Source: Oscillatoria acuminata PCC 6304 (GTDB lineage: Bacteria > Cyanobacteriota > Cyanobacteriia > Cyanobacteriales > Laspinemataceae). Taken from it: DNA of 64,000 bases. Below the pieces are notes generated by a model. It searched no databases and had not been told where the DNA came from. It was given only the letters and a program-made list of their open reading frames with translations. Shown here piece after piece: positions 52,148 through 60,766 of the stretch. The stretch lies in assembly GCF_000317105.1 (NCBI RefSeq), contig NC_019693.1, forward strand, positions 310,001 through 374,000. The letters run 5' to 3'. A program made the translations under genes and the position numbers. How positions within the stretch are numbered: position 1 is the first letter of the stretch; each line of letters begins with the position of its first letter.

Positions 52148-55100
52148 TTATAGGGAGTCTGGATTAACGGCTCGCATTTTGCTGATTTGTTCAATAGTGC
52201 AGGGAGGAATTCCATCAGCTGCGTTGGCCGTGATCGCCTCTTGATTTTCAGGGTTTAAACTAATTCGAGAACTGAAGAAAGGCAACAGTGCAAACCAGTC
52301 TAGTTCATTCATCTGTCCGAGTAAGGCAATTTCTGGACCTTCTGAAATATCTATATTGTCTTCCATAAATAAATTCATAACGACTGTAGAAACAGTAGTT
52401 TCTGCACTTTCTTCATCCCCATGAGTTGTATCTATCAGTAGGGTTATCAAATCTTTATTAGGATGATTAGCCAAGGTTTGAATCACTTGTTTAAGCTGGA
52501 AGATTATTAACTCATCTGCCTGAAACCACTGAGGAAAAATTACTAAATTAATTTCCTTTAATCTTAAAGTTTCGATTAATTCTGCTTGCCGTTTCAATAA
52601 TTGGAATTCCAAAAATTCTTCTTGGCTCTCCCGTTGCCGGAGGAGTTCCTCAAACTGGGTCTCGATCGCATCCACTGAGCGATCAATATTAAACAGTTCT
52701 GCCCGCTGTTGACCGGCAGTCGCAATCCGTTGCCACCGATCGCGATCGCCAATCAAGCTGCTCAGGGCCTCGGCTAGAGCCTCCGCATTCTCTGCTGGAA
52801 AGGTCAATCCGCTGATTCCGGGTTCAATAATTTCAGCGGAACCCCCCGTTCCACTGGTCACTAGGGTCAAACCGGCAGCCATTGCTTCCACCTGAACTCT
52901 GCCGAATGGTTCGTCCCAAATTGAAGGAAAGACCAATATATTATGCTTCGCAAACAAGTCAATTAGCTGGGGACGTTTTAGGTAACCCAGAAAATCAATT
53001 TTATCACTCATGCCTCGGGCTTCTGTGAAATTTTTGAGATGTTCTATGACATTTTCTACTGGAGTATCCCCGGCGATCGAACAGTGAAAATCCATCCCTT
53101 TATCATGAAGAATCGCTAAGGCTTCAACCAAGGTTTGGGGGCCTTTGTAAGGCAAAATAAGCCCTGCAAAAATAATTCGCAGTTTATCAAAATTGGGCAG
53201 AACGCACATTTGAAATTGTCGAATAAATGCCCCTGGATAGACAATACTAAGGTTGTTGGCTAAAGGATATCCTTCTGAAAGAACGGTTTCCTTACCGAAT
53301 TCGCTATTGGCACCCACATGATAGAGGAGACTTTGCGGGGTTTGAGACGGATAATATCCCGTTTTTGGAAATCCTAGGAGGTGCATAACCGGAATCCAGT
53401 TTTCCAGTAGGGGAGTGAAGACTTGATGACTGAGTAAATCGATATTTCCAATTAAGCAAACTTCCGGTAGATAGTTCTGAATCGCTGCTCGAATCACGCG
53501 ATCGTTATGTTCGAGAATCCTGGCAACTTCCGTTTCATCTTCAAAAGGTTCTGGGGGTAATTGCTCGTAAGTGCCGCACAAAAACAGGCTTCTGTCTATA
53601 TGTTCTTCCGAAGACTCAATCAGTCCTAGGTAGGGCGCATCGGAGGTCAGCACTTGTATCGAATGTCCGCGATCGCTCAGAACATTGGCAAAATCACAAA
53701 TGCGGCGACCATATCCTCCTAGTTCTTGGGGGGGATAAAGATTATTAATGACTAGAATTCGTTTCGGCGTAGTCTGAACACTTGATTTCGCTAAGGTATC
53801 TACTGACTGCGGGTCCAAACTTTTCCCTTCTGTGATCTCGCGACTGCGGCGATACGCTGCCAGGGCTTTCTGTTCTAAACCAGTTTGCTGATAGCAATTG
53901 TCCAGCAGAGACCACAGGGCTGAATTGTTGGGTTGAAGTGTCAGCAGGTGTTCTAAAATGCCTGTAGCTTGTTCCTGTTGGTTTAACGCGATGAGAACGC
54001 TGACCATTTTTTCCATTGCCAGAGAGTTGCGGCGATCAAGACTTAGCGCTTTATGAAATAGCCGGTTTGCTTCATGGAAATAGTTAAGTTTGAATGAGAT
54101 CGTTCCCAATTCGAGTAGTGCAGTTATATCCCAGGGATTATCTTGCAATGCCGCCTCAAACGCTCTGACTGCGGAGTACAACTCCTGCTGTGACAGTAGA
54201 AATTTACCCCAGTCAGATTTTCGTTTCCAATCATAAACCACCGGATAATCCCTATGCTTGATCAACCCAAACCGTTCTAGGTGATCCGCTATTTTTTTTA
54301 GATCTTCTTCCTGGATGTGACTAGGAGGATCGGTAATAATCAGTCGCCGAAAATTAAGGGTCTTAAGTAGCCATTCCAAATTTAAGGATTGGATTTTTGT
54401 CCAAGTCAATGCGATGAAATCCCATACTTTTGAAAGTTGAGACAGCTGAGACGAAGAGGTGAAAGTAATTTGTTCAGAAATTTCACACTCAGCCCATAGA
54501 TGGCGGTCATCCCTTGTCTCTTCCTGACTATCCCAAATCAGGTGAAGCGCCAATCGAGGTAAATCAACCGCATCACCAATGATGCCGGGGTCAACATCCA
54601 GCCAAAATAATCCTTGCAGTCTGGGTTCGTTGCGGTGCAATTCCTGGAGATATTCATAGATGGAGACTCGGTTACACAGGTCCTCGGACTCCTTGCTGAT
54701 GAGATATAGGCTTCTCTTTTCCTTGTCTATCTGGTAAATTTGTTCGATTCTATTACCGTTTAGATAATCAAGAATTCGCTGAACATTTAATTCTGGTCGA
54801 TGGTTATTCCAGAATTCTTCATAACCCTCTCTGGCAATTTTTAAAGCAGTTTCAGGATTGGTTAAAAACCGCTTGATTTGATAATTAAGTTCAAATTCAT
54901 CTCTGAAAAAAGCCAGATGTTTATTGGCTTGAAACAGTAAATTTAATCCAGCCTGTTGACTGAGTTTATCGGTCAATAAAAAACCTCCGCTTGCTAAAAC
55001 CTCAAAAATGTGTCGGTTTAAGTCTCCATTGAGACTGATGTTGATGTTAATTAGGGAGTCGGCATAGATCCGTGCAGCTTCTTCCGAGGTTTGGTCTAAG

Positions 55101-55699
55101 GGATTTATGGAGAGTTCACCCGAGTTAATTCTCCCCTGGATATAGTGACGGTAACGGTGAAATCTACCCACCTCACCGAGGAAGCAGAGGGCATAAGTTG
55201 GATGGGGATGAGGTAGTTGAGGGTAGGGATTAACGTTAAAGCCAGGGAGCCAAAGGACGCTTTTCAAGCCTGCTTCTTTGAAGTAATGCAGGTGATGCCG
55301 CTCCGATTCAGATATAACTACATCGAAGTTTTGAGATCTGGCATAATCAAGTAAGGTTTGAATCGGTGCGTCGAAATAATTAGTTTTGCCGAGAAGGAGT
55401 AGCTTTGGGCAGCTTAACAGATGCAGGTTGGTTGGCAGATTGCGTCTAGTGGCATCAGATTGGACAATCAGGAGGTCCGGTTTTTGCTCCGGGGGAATTT
55501 GCTCGATGATTGGCTCGATGTCATACTCTCCTACCGGCGTTTGAATGCTGCGGATGCGATCGCCTTCTATTTCTGTCTCGCAATCCGCACTAGCAAATAT
55601 TTCATTATGAGAAAATATTATAGGTCGGTAGTTTTTTCGCGGGGACTGGTACAAAAGTAACACATTTAACGAAGGATATTCTAGAGATTTTATTTCCAT
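52148..55699 (-). CDS. CgeB - TPR - GT4 glycosyltransferase with C-terminal module
   Basis: A 1183-residue multidomain protein. Residues 1-330 resemble CgeB-type glycosyltransferases (LNLHLLSCPKLLLLGKT-like block and HIFEVLASGGFLLTD). About 330-480 is of unclear nature, and 490-625 contains TPR-like repeats (AVRAFEAALQDNPWDITALL). About 645-1030 is a GT4 (group 1) glycosyltransferase, with ELGGYGRRICDFA and the nucleotide-sugar Glu region FGRVQVEAMAAGL. The last ~130 residues form a module shared with the next upstream gene. GAGGAA precedes the ATG. Two catalytic domains suggest it adds two sugars in succession. Confidence 0.85.
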   Translation of the reverse strand: MEIKSLEYPSLNVLLLYQSPRKNYRPIIFSHNEIFASADCETEIEGDRIRSIQTPVGEYDIEPIIEQIPPEQKPDLLIVQSDATRRNLPTNLHLLSCPKLLLLGKTNYFDAPIQTLLDYARSQNFDVVISESERHHLHYFKEAGLKSVLWLPGFNVNPYPQLPHPHPTYALCFLGEVGRFHRYRHYIQGRINSGELSINPLDQTSEEAARIYADSLININISLNGDLNRHIFEVLASGGFLLTDKLSQQAGLNLLFQANKHLAFFRDEFELNYQIKRFLTNPETALKIAREGYEEFWNNHRPELNVQRILDYLNGNRIEQIYQIDKEKRSLYLISKESEDLCNRVSIYEYLQELHRNEPRLQGLFWLDVDPGIIGDAVDLPRLALHLIWDSQEETRDDRHLWAECEISEQITFTSSSQLSQLSKVWDFIALTWTKIQSLNLEWLLKTLNFRRLIITDPPSHIQEEDLKKIADHLERFGLIKHRDYPVVYDWKRKSDWGKFLLSQQELYSAVRAFEAALQDNPWDITALLELGTISFKLNYFHEANRLFHKALSLDRRNSLAMEKMVSVLIALNQQEQATGILEHLLTLQPNNSALWSLLDNCYQQTGLEQKALAAYRRSREITEGKSLDPQSVDTLAKSSVQTTPKRILVINNLYPPQELGGYGRRICDFANVLSDRGHSIQVLTSDAPYLGLIESSEEHIDRSLFLCGTYEQLPPEPFEDETEVARILEHNDRVIRAAIQNYLPEVCLIGNIDLLSHQVFTPLLENWIPVMHLLGFPKTGYYPSQTPQSLLYHVGANSEFGKETVLSEGYPLANNLSIVYPGAFIRQFQMCVLPNFDKLRIIFAGLILPYKGPQTLVEALAILHDKGMDFHCSIAGDTPVENVIEHLKNFTEARGMSDKIDFLGYLKRPQLIDLFAKHNILVFPSIWDEPFGRVQVEAMAAGLTLVTSGTGGSAEIIEPGISGLTFPAENAEALAEALSSLIGDRDRWQRIATAGQQRAELFNIDRSVDAIETQFEELLRQRESQEEFLEFQLLKRQAELIETLRLKEINLVIFPQWFQADELIIFQLKQVIQTLANHPNKDLITLLIDTTHGDEESAETTVSTVVMNLFMEDNIDISEGPEIALLGQMNELDWFALLPFFSSRISLNPENQEAITANAADGIPPCTIEQISKMRAVNPDSL

Positions 55700-55873
55700 T
55701 TTTATTCCTCAATTAATTTAGAGTCATGAGTGACTTGTTTGTTTTAATTCTCTGATACCATCAATGTTTTGTCATTTTTATTGGAATTATCTGTAATTGT
55801 TGAAAACACAATAAACAAAGGTCAAGTATTCCCTATTCTTTGCAGCCAGAACGCTCCCTACGGAGTTAAACAT

Positions 55874-57715
55874 TTATTCATGGATCCGATAATGTTTAAT
55901 TTTGTCCACTTCTGTGATAAAATTTTCGGCCCTTAAAAAATAGCCCGCATAGATATTTTCGACTAGGCGATCGCTATCGTGAACAAAAACATCGGTTTTG
56001 CCCTGGGCGAACGCTAGTTGTGCTGCCATGTAAATACTCTTCATTCTTCCTGGGGTTTCATCGGCGTATCCGGCGGGAGCATCCACAAAAATAAAGTCCC
56101 ATTGGGTTTGCAAAATACTATCAGGTAGTTCCAGGCCCAGGCGATCGTCTCCCTGATTATACCCCACCAGTAAATCTAGCCAATTTTTTCTCTCCGTACC
56201 ATACTCTACCCCGTATGCTTCTATCCCAGGCGTACTTTCCATCACTTGGTTTAACCAGGCTTTATTATCTTCCAAAAAGACGGTTCTACCCCCTTTGTTT
56301 ACTTCGAGCCAGAGTTGACTATCTTTGCCTACCCCAAAAATCAAAAAATTGCCAGGAATTTTGGCACTCACAACATCGGTGATATAAGCATATTCTTCAA
56401 AGGATAACTGACCGGTATTTTCTTCGACTAATTGACTGATTTTGGTAGAATAGAAAACTAGAGAGGGAGGTTTGTCTAAAATAAAACAACCCTCCTGGTC
56501 AAGGAAAATAGCAGGGTATTTGCTCCCTCTTGCTTCTATCTTCTCTAGATTCTCATTGGGTAAAATAATTCGACCTTGGATGCGGGATGAAATAGCTGAC
56601 CACTGTTTTTCTGTCAAGTCAGTGATTAAACAAATCTCAGGTGCTTCCTTTTCGTCAATTTCCCTCTCCATGATCAGGTTCATGACTGCACCAGATATAG
56701 CTAAATCAGCCTCCTCCTCTGAAGCGTCGCTGGTTTCGACTAACAAAGTCATTCTCCCTACATCGGGGTGATTCCAAATGGCACGAACAACTGTTGAGAG
56801 TTGGAAGTCAAGTTCCTCTTCCGGTTGATTCCAGTTGGGAAAAATGATTAAATTAATGACCCTTAATGGAACGGGAATTAGAGAATACTCATTCGGAACA
56901 CTCTGCACTTCTCTTGGATAAGTCTGGAGAATTTTTGAACCGCTCACTGCATAATCTTGCAAATGTTCTGGTAAATTCCAGTCAACTAGAGGATCGGGGT
57001 GGTGTTCGACGGGTTCGACATCACCCCTCCAGGCTACTCCCATAATTTGGGCGGTTTGGTAGATGAGGGTTTTCCAACCTTTCTCTTTAAAATAATTTAA
57101 ACCTTGAGCTACCTCGGGCGAGTTTAAATCATGGAAGAGAATTAAAGCATCTGCAGCGGCATATTTTTCACAAGCGATCGCATCATCAAGGGGACCCGGA
57201 GCATCATGATTCCCATCAATAAAAATTAAAGACCACTCTCGATTAAATTCCGTCGCTAAACGACTGACGTCCTGGGGACTATATCCCGAGACTAGGTTAA
57301 CAAAATTCCTGACCCCTGCGGCCCTTAATGCATTTTCCACACTTTCCTGAAAATCCAGATTTTCTAACACCGGATCTATAACATCTAGTTCAACTCCAGC
57401 TAAGGCTAAATGACAAGCAGACCATCCTAACCAACAGCCAATTTCTAACGCTTTTTTACCTCGAAATTTGAGGGCGGTATTGTAGATAATATGGGCTTCA
57501 TCCCGATTCAGAAATCCGACCCCAACAGATCGGGAATCGACATAGCGATTATGAGGAACATCTAAACGAGCATACTTCCAACTAGAAGCTCTTTTATCGC
57601 CCACAATCAAATTCGGAAAACAAGCATCTGGAAAAACCTTTACAAAGTTAGGGGAGACGTAATCCCCTCGGGGCAAGCCCTCATATTGTACTATTTGAGT
57701 GTAGTCATTAACCAT
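55874..57715 (-). CDS. class I methyltransferase fused to DUF579-like methyltransferase
   Basis: A 613-residue protein with three parts. Residues 60-250 are a class I SAM methyltransferase (KALEIGCWLGWSACHLALAG; FIDGNHDAPGPLDDA). Residues about 285-400 are a module shared with the large glycosyltransferase next door (VINLIIFPNW). Residues about 455-613 closely resemble the plant DUF579 glucuronoxylan 4-O-methyltransferases (GXM/IRX15): FLIFGVGKDSQLW, GGRTVFLEDN, IEAYGVEYGT, WDFIFVDAPAGYADETPGRM and KTDVFVHDSDR. So the island may methylate a uronic-acid-containing glycan. AAAGG lies nine bases before the ATG. The DUF579 similarity is from memory and needs a profile search. Confidence 0.8.
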   Translation of the reverse strand: MVNDYTQIVQYEGLPRGDYVSPNFVKVFPDACFPNLIVGDKRASSWKYARLDVPHNRYVDSRSVGVGFLNRDEAHIIYNTALKFRGKKALEIGCWLGWSACHLALAGVELDVIDPVLENLDFQESVENALRAAGVRNFVNLVSGYSPQDVSRLATEFNREWSLIFIDGNHDAPGPLDDAIACEKYAAADALILFHDLNSPEVAQGLNYFKEKGWKTLIYQTAQIMGVAWRGDVEPVEHHPDPLVDWNLPEHLQDYAVSGSKILQTYPREVQSVPNEYSLIPVPLRVINLIIFPNWNQPEEELDFQLSTVVRAIWNHPDVGRMTLLVETSDASEEEADLAISGAVMNLIMEREIDEKEAPEICLITDLTEKQWSAISSRIQGRIILPNENLEKIEARGSKYPAIFLDQEGCFILDKPPSLVFYSTKISQLVEENTGQLSFEEYAYITDVVSAKIPGNFLIFGVGKDSQLWLEVNKGGRTVFLEDNKAWLNQVMESTPGIEAYGVEYGTERKNWLDLLVGYNQGDDRLGLELPDSILQTQWDFIFVDAPAGYADETPGRMKSIYMAAQLAFAQGKTDVFVHDSDRLVENIYAGYFLRAENFITEVDKIKHYRIHE

Positions 57716-57804
57716 ATTATACCTTTTAAATTAATATTCATGGGCTATTCCACCCTTAATTCGTTATGCAGGGCTTCTAGGATAGGTTGGGTTCTCATCG
57801 CTAA

Positions 57805-58224
57805 TTAATTGTTGATTACCCCCCCCTTATCTTCTTCTAATTGCTGTTTAAGTTGCTCTAACTGTTCCTGGTACTGAGGATGGTTGGAATCCAATCGAAC
57901 CAGTTTCTCCAAAGGGGCGATCGCCCCTTTTGAATCATTCATCTCTAGGCGGACATTTATCAGTCCCTCTAGCGCCACTTTATTTTCAGGTTCTCGCTCT
58001 AAAACTAATTCATATCCTCGTTCCTGCGCCTTGAGTTGAGACTGTCGTTCCTTAGATTCTGCCCTAGCCACTTCCGCTGACCTAGGCTGTTCCCGAATAC
58101 TCGTGAAAGTTTGGACAGTTGAAAACCCTAACCTGCCTAAGAAGGCTACCATTGATACCAACATGACCCCCCGAATCATTCCCTTGGGAGAACTGCCATC
58201 CTTGTCTTTAGCCTTTTGTACCAT
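57805..58224 (-). CDS. membrane-anchored TPR-like protein
   Basis: A 139-residue protein with one transmembrane helix (about residues 16-36, MIRGVMLVSMVAFLGRLGFS) and a C-terminal TPR-like part (ALEGLINVRLEMNDSKGA, then PLEKLVRLDSNHPQYQEQ). GGGAG lies before the ATG. It is first of the minus-strand glycan block, 89 bases upstream of the double methyltransferase gene, so could be a membrane scaffold of the complex; function unknown. Confidence 0.7.
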   Translation of the reverse strand: MVQKAKDKDGSSPKGMIRGVMLVSMVAFLGRLGFSTVQTFTSIREQPRSAEVARAESKERQSQLKAQERGYELVLEREPENKVALEGLINVRLEMNDSKGAIAPLEKLVRLDSNHPQYQEQLEQLKQQLEEDKGGVINN

Positions 58225-58716
58225 CGAACTCCCACCCGCTTCTGCTATTTTAACTTCCTGGAGTGCAGGAAGGTCTTAATCCAATTTACCCTAAATGACT
58301 CGTGTTGCCATCAATTGACTCGTGGAAATTTTCTTTTGGGTCTGTGGGAGACACTGCCTTCATCGGCTATGCTAGAGTCAGTATTGCCAGGGAACAAGGT
58401 GTTCCTGGCTTTTTGCACAGGACAGTTGCAGGGGTAGCCTTGGGTTTGAGCCTGACGCCAAGAGTTTTAAACCCAACCCATACTTGCTAGGCAAAGTTGC
58501 TTGTTTTCCCAGATCGTCACTGGAATTACCAGTTCTGCCTTAATCTACATCACAAAAAATTGCTTGCTTAATAGGCATCTTTTCCATACGGCTTTTTTAA
58601 ATCATTACCTCTATTTTTCCGTATTTGTTGATAGTGGATGAGGCTTGTTTTTACGAAAAAATTTTTTCTTTTGAGGACAAACTCATCAACATCTTACCGT
58701 AATTTGTGAACCTACA
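58225..58716. other. divergent intergenic region
   Basis: About 490 bases between the minus-strand block and the GT2 gene. The only structure is a plus-sense terminator-like hairpin at 58386-58414. Short plus-strand frames lack recognisable features. A small transcript ending at the hairpin is possible but no promoter is convincing. Confidence 0.45.
58386..58414 (+). terminator. orphan plus-sense terminator hairpin
   Basis: GCCAGGGAACA pairs with TGTTCCTGGC (one bulged G) with a 3-base loop and then TTTTT. No plus-strand gene precedes it, so it either belongs to an unannotated small RNA or stops read-through from the divergent side. Confidence 0.55.
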
Positions 58717-59862
58717 ATGAACCCGACATTTCTTTCCTTCTGTACAATCGTCAAAAATGAAAAATACAATCTTTCTCGCTGTTTAACTAGCGTTAAGCCT
58801 TATGTAAATGAAATAATTGTGGTGGACACAGGTTCTGATGATGGAACACCAGATATTGCCCTTGAACAGGGCGCGAAAGTTTTTTACTTCCAGTGGTGCG
58901 ATGATTTTTCAGCCGCACGAAATTATGCTGTATCTCAAGCATCGGGTGAGTGGATTTTAACCTTAGATGCGGATGAAGAGTTAATCATTCAGTCAGAAAA
59001 TTTTCGAGAAATCCTGGCGGCCAACTCCAAGGTGCTTGTTTACTCTCTCGACTTAATTAATGTAGGTCAGGAAGAGAATCAGATTGGTGGTAAGTTACAG
59101 CGAATCTTCAGAAATATCCCTGAAATTCGATATCAGGGTCGGTTGCACGAACAGTTAATCTATGAAAATCAAAAGATCAGTGGCAGTCGCAGGGTTTATT
59201 TGAATAGTCTAAAAATTTTGCATTATGGTTATAGTGATCCGGATTTAACAGCACAAAAAGCCACGAAACGGAATATTCCGCTATTGGAGCGGATGAAAAA
59301 GGAAGAGGGGCTGAGTTTAGGTAATCTATTCTCTCTAGCGCAAATGTGCGATTACTTCGGTCAAACCGAAAAAGCTCAAGTTTACTATGAAGAATTATTT
59401 GGAGTTCTGCTACATTATGTTATGAATAATGAACGGCCAAATGAATTAGTGTGGTTGGCCACAATGCTTCATTTTTTTGCGGATAAATGTCTCAAGCAAG
59501 AACAGTATGAAACCGCTCAGATTTTTTGTCAATTCGGATTAAAATGGTTCTCAGATTTTCCTCCTTTGAATGCCCTCGCTGGAGATTTACTCATCGCATT
59601 AGGATTTACCCTGGGAGCGGTTCCTTATTTTGAAAAGTGTCTACAATTAGGTCAAGAAGGAAATTACTACGCCCGCGATCCATTTGATGTGAGTTTTATT
59701 AATACTTATCCCGCTTATCGGTTGGGCTGTGCATACCTGAATTTGCACCGATGGCAGGAGGCAAAAATAGCTTGCGAAATGGCGCTTTCTTTTGATGGAA
59801 ATTATAGTCCGGCTCAACAATTACTAGAGCAAATTTTACAATTTTTTCCAGATAAAAAATAG
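58717..59862 (+). CDS. GT2 glycosyltransferase with TPR tail
   Basis: A 381-residue WaaE/KdtX-like family 2 glycosyltransferase. The N-terminal catalytic domain has FCTIVKNEKYNLSRCL, EIIVVDTGSDDGTPDIA and the DXD-like LTLDADEEL (about residue 85). The C-terminal ~170 residues are TPR-like, ending with AKIACEMALSFDGNYSPAQ. It is probably cytoplasmic, adding sugars to a lipid-linked or protein acceptor. It is a divergent neighbour of the minus-strand glycan genes and belongs to the same island by theme. Confidence 0.88.
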   Translation: MNPTFLSFCTIVKNEKYNLSRCLTSVKPYVNEIIVVDTGSDDGTPDIALEQGAKVFYFQWCDDFSAARNYAVSQASGEWILTLDADEELIIQSENFREILAANSKVLVYSLDLINVGQEENQIGGKLQRIFRNIPEIRYQGRLHEQLIYENQKISGSRRVYLNSLKILHYGYSDPDLTAQKATKRNIPLLERMKKEEGLSLGNLFSLAQMCDYFGQTEKAQVYYEELFGVLLHYVMNNERPNELVWLATMLHFFADKCLKQEQYETAQIFCQFGLKWFSDFPPLNALAGDLLIALGFTLGAVPYFEKCLQLGQEGNYYARDPFDVSFINTYPAYRLGCAYLNLHRWQEAKIACEMALSFDGNYSPAQQLLEQILQFFPDKK

Positions 59863-59875
59863 TTGAAAACCCCCC

Positions 59876-60688
59876 ATGTTCTTCTACAACGGCACTCTGC
59901 ACGACTCTAGCACCCTTGATCTCTCAATTACGGACCCCGCTCTCCTCTATGGTGCCACCGTGTTCACCACTCTGCGGGTTTATGAGCAATCCTTGGATTC
60001 TCCCCTGACTGCATGGCAGGCGCATTGTGCGCGGTTGAAATCCTCTGTGGAACCCTTTCAGTGGTCTGAACCGGATTGGCAGCGGGTGCGGGAGGGGGTG
60101 GAGTTGATGATGGCTTGGTGGCCGGTATTACGGATTGCGATTTTCCCGGATGGGAGAGAATTAATTATAGGGCGAATTTTACCACAGGAGTTGGCGATTC
60201 GTCAAGAAGTTGGGGTGAAGGCTTGGGTGGCGGCGGATTCTTTGTTTATCCGATCGCTCCCTACCCATAAAACAGGCAACTATCTCTCCTCCTGGTTGGC
60301 GTTGCAAGCGGCTCAACGGGAGGGTTGTCAGGAGGCTATCCTGATTGATGCTCAGGGGAATTGGTTGGAAACCAGTACCGGCAATCTGTGGGGATGGCGG
60401 GAGGGGCGGTGGTGGACTCCGCCTATTGAGGTAGGGATTTTACCCGGGGTGATGCGATCGCAACTTATCAACTGCCTCACCACTCACGGTCATCCAGCCA
60501 CCCTCGAACCCTGGACAGCCGACGTGGTGAGCGGGTTTGAAGCCTTAGCCTATAGTAACAGTGTGGTAGAAGTCATCCCCATCTGTGAAGTCTTCTCAGA
60601 AAACCCAACCCGCGTTTATCCCTCATCCCATAACGGGTTCAGCCAATTACGTCAGCTTTTCCTGGGGCAGTTGCCCCGCAAATTCTGA
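59876..60688 (+). CDS. pabC: aminodeoxychorismate lyase-like class IV aminotransferase
   Basis: A 270-residue fold-type IV PLP enzyme. The Schiff-base Lys is in PTHKTGNYLSS (about residue 136), and the substrate/PLP region is in ETSTGNLWGW. The N-terminal SITDPALLYGATVFTTLR is typical. Size and sequence suit 4-amino-4-deoxychorismate lyase (PabC), which makes p-aminobenzoate for folate; D-amino-acid aminotransferase is the alternative. It starts 13 bases after the GT2 gene stop, but a link to the glycan genes is not implied. Confidence 0.78.
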   Translation: MFFYNGTLHDSSTLDLSITDPALLYGATVFTTLRVYEQSLDSPLTAWQAHCARLKSSVEPFQWSEPDWQRVREGVELMMAWWPVLRIAIFPDGRELIIGRILPQELAIRQEVGVKAWVAADSLFIRSLPTHKTGNYLSSWLALQAAQREGCQEAILIDAQGNWLETSTGNLWGWREGRWWTPPIEVGILPGVMRSQLINCLTTHGHPATLEPWTADVVSGFEALAYSNSVVEVIPICEVFSENPTRVYPSSHNGFSQLRQLFLGQLPRKF

Positions 60689-60766
60689 TAATACGTTAAC
60701 ATTAGTTAACAGAGTAGAATAAAAATACCCCAAACACCCCCCATTCCAGAACTAGGAGGACCGCTG

